The position numbers and the translations under genes were made by a program. 8,258 nucleotides of DNA from JAZDPK01 sp043797615 (GTDB lineage Bacteria > Patescibacteriota > Patescibacteriia > UBA11705 > JABHMO01), in the NCBI GenBank assembly GCA_043797615.1, contig JAZDPK010000073.1, forward strand, positions 1 through 8,258, given 5' to 3'. The notes below the pieces were generated by a model that worked only from the letters and a program-made list of their open reading frames with translations, searched no databases and was not told where the DNA came from. Below are positions 1 to 4,988 of this stretch, piece after piece. How positions within the stretch are numbered: position 1 is the first letter of the stretch; each line of letters starts with the position of its first letter.

Positions 1-1
1 G

Positions 2-202
2 GACATTCTGATCGAAGACGATTGCCAGAGTATTGGCGCAGAAGAAATTATCGCGCCCAAATTGGATACCGAGTTGAAAATCCACAGCATAATCGTTCCG
101 GAATTCGGCGGAATTGATCAATTACCGGACAGGCTGGACGACTTGAAAGAATATGGAAAAGAACTAATGCGGAACCAAAGCGGAACCGATGCGGAAGATT
201 AA
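2..202 (+). CDS. C-terminal fragment of an uncharacterised, possibly HAD-like protein
   Basis: An open frame enters from the left edge and runs 66 codons to a TAA at 200-202. The visible peptide starts DILIEDDCQSIG and continues with a segment reading IIVPEFGGIDQLPDRL. The acidic LIEDD followed by a small-residue turn resembles the C-terminal half of HAD-type phosphatase folds, where an aspartate pair binds the metal, and I recall similar uncharacterised CPR proteins; both are weak grounds. The last residues (MRNQSGTDAED) are encoded by GCGGAAC-type repeat DNA that also occurs between genes here, so the tail may be a repeat-derived extension. It stops one base before argS, so the two are probably cotranscribed. 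Coding status is sure; function is not. Confidence 0.6.
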   Translation, partial: DILIEDDCQSIGAEEIIAPKLDTELKIHSIIVPEFGGIDQLPDRLDDLKEYGKELMRNQSGTDAED

Positions 203-203
203 T

Positions 204-1973
204 ATGAATATTTTAAAATATAAATTAGCGAAAATCATATCTAAAGCGTTAGACATTGAAATAACGCCCAACGATTTTGCATTGCCGCCGAGCGAAACGA
301 TGGGCGATTTAAGTCTGCCGTGTTTTGAATTGGCGAAAAAATTAAAGAAAAATCCAAAAGAAGCGGCCGAAGAAATTGTCCAACGTTTGGAGGGACAGAA
401 CATTGTTCTGTCCGGACAAATCGATAAAATCGAAACGGCCGGACCGTTTGTCAATTTTTTCGTCAGCGCAAAGTATCTGGCGGAAAATGTTTTCGCGAAA
501 AATTTTGGAAAAATAAAATCGGCCAGGGAAAAAATCATGATTGAATACGCCACGCCGAACACGCACAAGATTTTCCATATCGGCCATCTGCGCAACACGA
601 TCACCGGCGAAAGCCTGGCGCGCGTTTTGGAAAATGTTGGAAGCAAAGTCATCCGCGCCAATTATCAGGGCGACGTTGGTTTACACATTGCCAAGGCGCT
701 GTACGGAATTGATCGATTGAAAAAAGAATATGCAGAAGCAAAAAAGAAAAATTTGACCGAAAAAATCGAATTTTTAAGCCGCGCATACGTCTTGGGCGCG
801 GAAGCGCATGAAAACGACAGGCCTTCGCAGGAGCTTCGGCCGGCAGGTGAATCGGCGAGAGAACAGATTTACGGATTCAACAAAAAGATTTACGACGGCG
901 ACAAAACGATCAGGGATATTTATAAAACCACGCGGAAATGGAGTTTGGAATATTTCGATAAAATTTACAAGCGGCTTGGAACGCGTTTTAACCGCTTCTA
1001 TTTCGAGTCGGAAACTTTTGCCGACGGAAAAAAGATCGTTGAAAAGTTTTTGGAAAAAGGCGTTTTCAAGAAAAGCCAAGGCGCGGTGATTTTCGAAGGC
1101 GAGAAACACGGCTTGCACAACCGCGTTTTCATCACGAGCGACGGCTTTCCCACTTACGAAGCGAAAGATTTGGCTTTGGCGAAAATGCAATTCAAGGAGT
1201 ATCGGCCGGACAAAATTTTTCATATCGTCAGCAAAGAGCAGACCGAATATTTCAAAGTTTTATTCAAAGCGCTTGAATTCACGCTGCCGAAGAGCATTGG
1301 CAAGGAATTCCACTTGCCATATGGCTGGATTACATTGAAAAGCGGCAAAATGAGCTCGCGCACCGGGCAGGTGGTGGCGGGAGAATGGCTTCTTAATGAA
1401 ATTGAAAAGAGAGTTGCTGAAATAATGATGGAAATTAAGTTTAAAGCTCAAAACTCAAAGCCCAAAAAAGAAGATGAACGTGAAATCGTTGAGAAAGTGG
1501 CGCTCAGCGCGGTCAAGTATTCGATGCTGAAAATCGGCATCGGCGTTGACATGGTTTTCGATTTTCAGGAATCCGTGAGCCTGAGCGGGGACAGCGGACC
1601 GTATCTTCTTTATATATGCGCGAGGATTAAAAGCATATTGGAAAAGCTCAAAACCCAAAGCTCAAAGCACAAAATAAATTTAAAATTAAAAGTTCAAAAT
1701 TTTAAAATTAATTCCATAGAAAAAGCGCTGCTGATCAAGTTGAATAATTTTACAGAGGCGGAAACGGAGGCGGCGGCAGAAATGGATCCTTCGAAAGTCG
1801 CGAAATATTTGTTTGAATTGGCGCAATGCTTCAATACTTTCTACCAGGAATGCCCGATTTTGAAAGCGGAAGACGAAGTTCAAACGTTTCGCGTTGAATT
1901 GATTAAGTCGGTGCGGAAAACGATGGAGAAGGGGCTTGATTTGCTGGGGATCGAGATCGTGGATAAAATGTAA
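204..1973 (+). CDS. argS: Arginyl-tRNA synthetase
   Basis: Charges tRNA-Arg with arginine in the cytoplasm using ATP; class I synthetase. With the ATG at 204 the protein is 589 aa, normal for the family. Residues 1-100 form the ArgS N-terminal tRNA-binding domain. The HIGH signature is seen as HIGHLRN from residue 125, and the KMSKS loop as KMSSR from residue 382. The C-terminal DALR-type anticodon-binding domain (about 445-589) is helical. I prefer 204 to the in-frame ATG at 189 because GGAAG (193-197) lies 6 nt before it and the upstream gene ends at 202. Three segments look like repeat-derived in-frame insertions: residues 206-215, about 413-422, and about 481-504 (Lys/Asn/Gln/Ser rich). 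All lie outside the catalytic motifs, so the enzyme is probably active. Confidence 0.97.
   Translation: MNILKYKLAKIISKALDIEITPNDFALPPSETMGDLSLPCFELAKKLKKNPKEAAEEIVQRLEGQNIVLSGQIDKIETAGPFVNFFVSAKYLAENVFAKNFGKIKSAREKIMIEYATPNTHKIFHIGHLRNTITGESLARVLENVGSKVIRANYQGDVGLHIAKALYGIDRLKKEYAEAKKKNLTEKIEFLSRAYVLGAEAHENDRPSQELRPAGESAREQIYGFNKKIYDGDKTIRDIYKTTRKWSLEYFDKIYKRLGTRFNRFYFESETFADGKKIVEKFLEKGVFKKSQGAVIFEGEKHGLHNRVFITSDGFPTYEAKDLALAKMQFKEYRPDKIFHIVSKEQTEYFKVLFKALEFTLPKSIGKEFHLPYGWITLKSGKMSSRTGQVVAGEWLLNEIEKRVAEIMMEIKFKAQNSKPKKEDEREIVEKVALSAVKYSMLKIGIGVDMVFDFQESVSLSGDSGPYLLYICARIKSILEKLKTQSSKHKINLKLKVQNFKINSIEKALLIKLNNFTEAETEAAAEMDPSKVAKYLFELAQCFNTFYQECPILKAEDEVQTFRVELIKSVRKTMEKGLDLLGIEIVDKM
818..850. 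repeat. Candidate GC-rich palindromic insertion inside argS
   Basis: CAGGCC (818-823) and GGCCGG (838-843) form an imperfect inverted repeat around a TTCGCAGGAGCTTC core, inside argS. It encodes RPSQELRPAG (residues 206-215) in a position where ArgS proteins usually have a short polar loop before the A-R-E-x-I helix. The GC-rich stretch contrasts with the AT-richer gene around it. No second copy is in the window, so repeat status is tentative. Confidence 0.35.
1440..1469. repeat. In-frame fragment of the CTCAAAACTCAAAG repeat in argS
   Basis: The segment around AAAGCTCAAAACTCAAAGCC matches the reverse complement of the intergenic repeat that ends in GAGCTTTGAATTTTGAGTTT upstream of the tRNA gene. 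In argS it encodes FKAQNSKPKK (about residues 413-422), a low-complexity polar stretch between two conserved helices. Confidence 0.6.
1644..1715. repeat. In-frame copy of the intergenic TTGAATTTTGAG repeat in argS
   Basis: About 60-70 nt of argS match the reverse complement of 3841-3900 closely. The shared core reads CAAAGCTCAAA, then CAAAATAAATTTAAAATT, then TTCAAAATTTTAAA or its near equivalent. It is translated as a Lys/Asn/Gln/Ser-rich loop (residues about 481-504, starting KLKTQSSKHK) between the helix ending RIKSILE and the helix starting IEKALLIKL. Coding frame is kept. Confidence 0.8.
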
Positions 1974-1980
1974 AAAACTT

Positions 1981-2078
1981 TTCACGAAATGCACGAATTT
2001 CACTAATCCGCACGAATGACTTTAGATTAATTACCTTTGTTAATTCGTGATAATTCGCTTTTATTCGCGCAATTTGTG
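1981..2078. repeat. ATTCGTG/ATTCGC-type intergenic repeat
   Basis: Degenerate copies of CACGAAT, ATTCGTGATAATTCGC and TTATTCGCGC lie here on both strands, with TAATTAC and GTTAATTC as inverted parts around the centre. The words resemble the repeats flanking the gene at 7078-7473, so they probably belong to one dispersed family. No open frame is supported here. Confidence 0.65.
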
Positions 2079-2080
2079 AG

Positions 2081-2109
2081 TTGACTTTGTATTCATAATT
2101 GATTAACAT
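2081..2109 (+). promoter_or_regulatory. Predicted sigma-70-type promoter of the bactofilin gene
   Basis: TTGACT (2081-2086) and TAACAT (2104-2109) are separated by 17 nt, giving 5/6 and 4/6 matches to consensus. The expected start of transcription is near 2116, about 36 nt before the bactofilin ATG. Confidence 0.55.
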
Positions 2110-2151
2110 ATAAACCATTGGAGGGGCGTTTAATAATTAAAGAAGAAATCT

Positions 2152-2553
2152 ATGTTCAAATCAAACGCGGAAGAGCGCGAGAACGCCAATGGATTCGCCG
2201 GCGCCGATGACACTGTTATCGGCAACTCCATCAAGATCGAAGGCGACATGGTCAGTAACGGCAGCATCGTGGTCGAAGGCGAAGTGATCGGCAGTCTGAA
2301 AACGGAGAAAAATCTGACGGTCGGGGAAAAAGCCAAGATCGTGGCCGATGTCAGCGCCAAGGAAGCTTTCATTTCCGGCAAAGTCCAAGGCAACATCAAA
2401 GTGCAGGACAAATTGGAGCTTGCGGCGAGCGCGGAAGTGAACGGCGACATCAGCGCCAGCGTGTTGAAGATCGATGCCGGCGCCGTGTTCAACGGCAAGT
2501 GCTCGATGACGGAAAGCGCTCCGCTCAATGTGACCAAGGAGCAGGAAGAATAA
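2152..2553 (+). CDS. Bactofilin (polymer-forming cytoskeletal protein)
   Basis: A 133-aa protein with the bactofilin core over roughly residues 20-118: repeated short strands of the pattern G-x-hydrophobic-x-hydrophobic-x-G (GDMVSNGSIVVEGEVIGSL, then ISGKVQGNIKV, then AEVNGDISASVLKI) that form a right-handed beta helix. Bactofilins polymerise without nucleotide into filaments, often at the membrane, and help place cell-wall or shape machinery. The polar N-terminal tail (MFKSNAEERENANG) and short acidic C-terminal tail fit the usual disordered ends. AGAAG at 2141-2145 can act as ribosome-binding site; a stronger GGAGGGG at 2120-2126 is too far away for this start. Own promoter at 2081; probably monocistronic. 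Confidence 0.93.
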   Translation: MFKSNAEERENANGFAGADDTVIGNSIKIEGDMVSNGSIVVEGEVIGSLKTEKNLTVGEKAKIVADVSAKEAFISGKVQGNIKVQDKLELAASAEVNGDISASVLKIDAGAVFNGKCSMTESAPLNVTKEQEE

Positions 2554-2561
2554 TTTCTTTA

Positions 2562-2650
2562 GGTTGTAGCTGGTAGCTGGTAGGTAGTAGGTTGTAGTAA
2601 TTAAGGTAATTTTTTAAGGAACTACTAACTACTCCCTACGAACTACTCGC
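2562..2650. repeat. GTAG-rich imperfect inverted repeat
   Basis: The left arm has repeated GTAGCTGGTAG and GTAGTAGGTTGTAG words (2564-2599). The right arm (2620-2648) has CTACTAACTACTCCCTACGAACTACT, written here only as a description of repeated ACTAC words, which is its near reverse complement. Transcribed, it would fold into a long imperfect hairpin between the bactofilin and kinase-like genes. It may act as a terminator, but has no T-tract directly after it. Confidence 0.65.
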
Positions 2651-2664
2651 TTTTTCGAGTTATT

Positions 2665-3456
2665 ATGTATTACTACATCTACGACACGTTTTTAAGCGAC
2701 AAAAAATACGAAAAAACGATCGATAAAATAAAAACGCGCCTGCTCGATCTGGAAATCCAAGGCAAGCACGAGCGGCTCACGCTTTTAAAAAGCATTGACG
2801 AATTGATCAACGATGAAGCGAAGCGCGGCGTGAATACGGTGGTTTTGCTTGGCAACGACAAGACGTTTTTGAAAGTGGTGGACGCGGTCGCGAAAAACAA
2901 CATTACGCTCGGCATCATCCCGATCGGCGAGAACAACAATTTGGCCGAGTGTCTGGGCGTGCCGCTGGAAGACGCGGCGTGCGACGTGCTGGCGGCGCGC
3001 AAGACCGTGAGTTTCGATTTGGGACGGGTGGGCGGCCAGTATTTTTTTTCCAACGTCAAAATCACCAAAAGCCTTGACCGGCTCAGCGTTTTGAAAGACA
3101 ATTACAAAATCGTGCCCCAGCCGGCGTGCGTCGAAGTCGACATCTACAATTTTTATTTCCCGCGCGAGCTTGAAAAATTCGAGCGGAAGATGAGGCATTG
3201 CTCGGCGCAGGACCGGAAGCTTGAGCTCGTCATCAAGACGAAGCCGAAAAGAACTGGCTGGTTCAGGAAAAAATCGGAAGCCGGCGCGAATATCGACAGC
3301 ATCATCCAGAGCGGCCGGTTCGAAATCAAAAGCTTCGAGTATCTGCCGGTCTTGCTCGATGATTACAAAGTGATGAAAACGCCGATAACCGTCGAAGTGG
3401 AGCCGAAGAAATTAAACGTGATCGTGGGAAAAAACAGATTGAAAAATATTCAGTGA
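2665..3456 (+). CDS. Diacylglycerol/NAD-kinase-like protein with degenerate active-site motif
   Basis: A 263-aa protein resembling the YegS/DAGK-type lipid kinase fold. Residues about 56-98 match the nucleotide-binding core: VNTVVLLGNDKTFLKVV sits where GGDGT normally occurs, and GIIPIGENNNLAECLGVP sits where the family has P-L-G-T-G-N-D-x-A-R-x-L-G-I-P. Two glycines of GGDGT are replaced (G63-N64-D65-K66-T67) and GTGND is changed to GENNN, so ATP-dependent kinase activity is doubtful. Residues 115-263 look like the C-terminal beta sandwich, with a basic loop (TKPKRTGWFRKK). No Shine-Dalgarno is visible; a 4-bp CTCG/CGAG hairpin lies just before the ATG. Alternatives are a lipid- or nucleotide-binding pseudoenzyme or a clade-specific kinase with altered specificity. 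Confidence 0.8.
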   Translation: MYYYIYDTFLSDKKYEKTIDKIKTRLLDLEIQGKHERLTLLKSIDELINDEAKRGVNTVVLLGNDKTFLKVVDAVAKNNITLGIIPIGENNNLAECLGVPLEDAACDVLAARKTVSFDLGRVGGQYFFSNVKITKSLDRLSVLKDNYKIVPQPACVEVDIYNFYFPRELEKFERKMRHCSAQDRKLELVIKTKPKRTGWFRKKSEAGANIDSIIQSGRFEIKSFEYLPVLLDDYKVMKTPITVEVEPKKLNVIVGKNRLKNIQ

Positions 3457-3465
3457 GTCAGTGAT

Positions 3466-3552
3466 AACAACATGATCCACTGATTTTCAACTTGATCAAC
3501 GTGATTTGTCTATGAACAACATGATGAATGCATTATCGCAACTGATTTGTCT
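3466..3552. repeat. Short interspersed direct repeats (AACAACATGAT and TGATTTGTCT)
   Basis: AACAACATGAT occurs at 3466-3476 and 3515-3525, and TGATTTGTCT at 3502-3511 and 3543-3552. CAACTTGATC at 3489-3498 and its partial reverse complement near 3573 add an inverted component. This fills most of the gap between the kinase-like gene and ferredoxin; no promoter could be picked out with confidence. Confidence 0.6.
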
Positions 3553-3598
3553 TAAATATTAAAATTCAAAAAAATCAAGTTGTTAACTCTTACAAAAT

Positions 3599-3784
3599 AT
3601 GAAAATTGTAATTAACAAGGAAACTTGCATCGGCTGCGGTACTTGCGCGGCGATCTGCCCGGACGTTTTTGAAATCGGGTCGGATGGCAAGGCCGGGGTT
3701 AAAGCGGCGGATTTTGCCGGCAAAGAAGCGCTGATCAGCCAGGCGAAAGACGCGTGCGCGGTTCAAGCTATTACAGTCGAATAA
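3599..3784 (+). CDS. Single-cluster [4Fe-4S] ferredoxin
   Basis: A 61-aa electron carrier. The motif C10-I-G-C13-G-T-C16-A-A-I-C20-P and the distant C53 (DACAVQAITVE) match small monocluster ferredoxins of the Thermotoga type, where Cys 10, 13, 16 and the C-terminal Cys hold the cluster. C20 pairs with another Cys as a disulphide in some relatives; no partner Cys remains here, so C20 is expected to be free. Length, the DVFEIGSDGKA turn and the acidic surface fit the family. No Shine-Dalgarno precedes the ATG and no redox enzyme is encoded nearby, so its partner cannot be inferred from context. Confidence 0.93.
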   Translation: MKIVINKETCIGCGTCAAICPDVFEIGSDGKAGVKAADFAGKEALISQAKDACAVQAITVE

Positions 3785-3786
3785 CG

Positions 3787-3900
3787 CGGAACAATGCGGA
3801 ATTAAGCGGAACCAATACGGAACATCAAATGTAATTTAAATTTTGATATTTGAATTTTAAATTTATTTTGGATTTTGAGCTTTGAATTTTGAGTTTTATT
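3787..3900. repeat. Composite direct repeat, copy 1
   Basis: The repeat begins with CGGAACAATGCGGAA words immediately after the ferredoxin stop and ends with the TTGAATTTTGAGTTTTATT segment just before tRNA-Leu. It aligns without gaps to 6570-6683 at a constant offset of 2783 nt; by hand count 87 of 114 positions agree, with the best match in the last 60 nt. The right half is the sequence also found reversed inside argS. Confidence 0.75.
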
Positions 3901-3903
3901 CCT

Positions 3904-3990
3904 GCCCAGGTGGTGAAACTGGCAGACACACTACCTTGAGGTGGTAGCTCCCGCAAGGGATTGCGAGTTCAAATCTCGCCCTGGGCACCA
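3904..3990 (+). tRNA. tRNA-Leu (anticodon GAG)
   Basis: An 87-nt cloverleaf with encoded CCA. The acceptor stem pairs GCCCAGG with CCTGGGC. The anticodon stem CTACC/GGTAG encloses the loop TTGAGGT, giving anticodon GAG, which reads CUC and CUU. A long variable arm (CCC-GCAA-GGG) is typical of class II leucine tRNAs. The T arm is GCGAG-TTCAAAT-CTCGC and the D arm carries GGCAGAC. Confidence 0.97.
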
Positions 3991-3994
3991 ACGT

Positions 3995-4008
3995 CCCGCA
4001 GAAGCGGG
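3995..4008 (+). terminator. Short hairpin after tRNA-Leu
   Basis: CCCGC (3995-3999) pairs with GCGGG (4004-4008) around AGAA, four bases after the tRNA CCA end. There is no T-tract, so it may be a processing or 3'-end barrier hairpin rather than a classical terminator. Confidence 0.45.
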
Positions 4009-4040
4009 AAAATGCAAAATACAAAAAGCAAAATGCAAAT
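4009..4040. repeat. AAAATGCAAAAT short direct repeats
   Basis: AAAATGCAAA occurs at 4009-4018 and again at 4030-4039, with AAAAAGC between. It is low-complexity filler of the same general kind as the other intergenic repeats. The remainder of the 3991-4241 gap holds the palindrome at 4081-4136 and otherwise AT-rich DNA with no supported gene. Confidence 0.5.
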
Positions 4041-4080
4041 AATTTAAGATAATGAAATCGACTTTAGTAAGAATAACAGA

Positions 4081-4136
4081 GCATTGTCATCCTGCTTCAA
4101 ACCCTGAATTTATTTCAGGGCAGGATCCGACAATGC
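4081..4136. repeat. Three-part palindromic element (56 bp)
   Basis: Three nested stems form one long hairpin: GCATTGTC (4081-4088) with GACAATGC (4129-4136), ATCCTG (4089-4094) with CAGGAT (4121-4126), and CCCTGAA (4102-4108) with TTCAGGG (4114-4120). Only a 7-nt bulge on the left and two Cs on the right are unpaired. It lies between the tRNA and the array promoter and could be a MITE-like repeat or a bidirectional transcription barrier. Confidence 0.8.
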
Positions 4137-4241
4137 GATACGGATATAAAATGATCATGAAAATGGTTGTTTTTTTATTATATTTTAGCAATTAAATTTG
4201 CGAAAATGCGGTAAAATAAGGTGAATACATTTCCGCTAAAA

Positions 4242-4270
4242 TTGACAGGATTATTAAAGTATGTTATACT
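4242..4270 (+). promoter_or_regulatory. Strong predicted promoter of the guide array and effector
   Basis: TTGACA (4242-4247) is a perfect -35 box, followed by a 17-nt spacer and TATACT (4265-4270). Transcription should start near 4277, about 40 nt before the first array stem. It is among the best promoters in the window and points toward the array. Confidence 0.85.
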
Positions 4271-4281
4271 TGCAAGTCATC

Positions 4282-4308
4282 AAAGACCGATAAAATCGAG
4301 TCTTTTTT
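4282..4308 (+). terminator. Leader hairpin with T-tract: possible attenuator ahead of the array
   Basis: AAAGACCGAT (4282-4291) pairs with ATCG(A)GTCTTT (4295-4305), ten pairs with one bulged A and an AAA loop, and runs into six Ts (4303-4308). This looks like an intrinsic terminator only a few bases after the predicted start, before the array. It may cap array transcription, act as a conditional attenuator, or simply protect the 5' end. Confidence 0.6.
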
Positions 4309-4315
4309 GACCCAC

Positions 4316-4534
4316 GGGTGAGACGAAGACGCAATTGTTTATTAAACGACCTTTTTCATGTCTCACCCCTTTCTCCTGCCTCTGAAATATTTTCAGCGGC
4401 AAGAGGAAGGTACGAAGCAGCTCAAGTTTATTTTGTAAATAAACGATTTGGAAAATGTACCTTCCACCAAAATGGCGGACGATTTCAATCTTGTCTTTAA
4501 AAAATATTAAAGACGATTAGAGGGATGTCCGCCA
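4316..4534 (+). ncRNA. Array unit 1 (modules A1-B1-C1-D1)
   Basis: A1: stem 4316-4324/4360-4368, arms GAAGACGCAATT (4325-4336) and GACCTTTTTCAT (4348-4359). B1: stem 4371-4380/4398-4407 with apical CTGAAA/TTTCAG. C1: stem 4405-4413/4457-4465, arms GAAGCAGCTCAA (4414-4425) and GATTTGGAAAAT (4445-4456), apical 8-bp GTTTATTT/AAATAAAC. D1: stem 4473-4480/4527-4534, arms GATTTCAATCTT (4481-4492) and GATTAGAGGGAT (4515-4526), apical GTCTTTAA/TTAAAGAC. Confidence 0.85.
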
Positions 4535-4541
4535 AATACGC

Positions 4542-4753
4542 GGGTGAGACGAACACCATGTTGTTTATTTATTCAAATAAACGAGAATACTTCTGTCTCA
4601 CCCCTTCCTCGTGTTGTTGAATGTTTTCAGCGACGCGAGGAGGGTACGACAGAGCTGATGTTCTTGGCGAACGATGATGACTTAGTACCTTCCACCAAAA
4701 CGGCGGACGATGAGTTGGGAGTCTTAAAAAAGACGATTATTAAAATGTCCGCC
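4542..4753 (+). ncRNA. Array unit 2 (modules A2-B2-C2-D2)
   Basis: A2: stem 4542-4550/4595-4603, arms GAACACCATGTT (4551-4562) and GAGAATACTTCT (4583-4594). B2: CCTCGTGTTG (4607-4616) with CGACGCGAGG (4631-4640), fully paired. C2: stem 4639-4647/4685-4693, arms GACAGAGCTGAT (4648-4659) and GATGATGACTTA (4673-4684), apical GTTC/GAAC, unlike C1 and C3. D2: stem 4702-4708/4747-4753, arms GATGAGTTGGGA (4709-4720) and GATTATTAAAAT (4735-4746). Confidence 0.85.
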
Positions 4754-4760
4754 AAAATCA

Positions 4761-4979
4761 GGGGGAGACGAAATAACAAATGTTTATTACACTAAACGAA
4801 ATTGCTTTTGTCTCACCCCTTCCTCCTGCTGTTGAAATATTTTCAGCGGCAAGAGGAGGGTACGAAGCAGCTCAAGTTTATTTTGTAAATAAACGATTTG
4901 GAAAATGTACCCTTCACCAAAACGGCGGACGAAAGGAGGAATGTCTTTAATTGTAAAGACGAAACCATTTTTGTTCGCC
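4761..4979 (+). ncRNA. Array unit 3 (modules A3-B3-C3-D3)
   Basis: A3: stem 4761-4769/4810-4818 with one G-A mismatch, arms GAAATAACAAAT (4770-4781) and GAAATTGCTTTT (4798-4809). B3: stem about 4821-4831/4847-4856. C3: stem 4855-4863/4907-4915, arms identical to C1 (GAAGCAGCTCAA and GATTTGGAAAAT). D3: stem 4924-4930/4973-4979 with one G-U, arms GAAAGGAGGAAT (4931-4942) and GAAACCATTTTT (4961-4972). Confidence 0.85.
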
Positions 4980-4988
4980 AAAACACGC

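Noticed and set aside
626..635. Exact match of the C1 right arm (TTTGGAAAAT) within argS as a possible target
   Set aside because: With 20 arms and 8 kb of AT-rich sequence about one such 10-nt match is expected by chance, and no left-arm match lies next to it.
4318..4981. Small open frames within the array (4318-4500, 4544-4795, and 4787-4981 on the minus strand)
   Set aside because: They run through repeated stem modules, have no ribosome-binding sites or domain features, and sequence change in the region follows RNA pairing, not codons.
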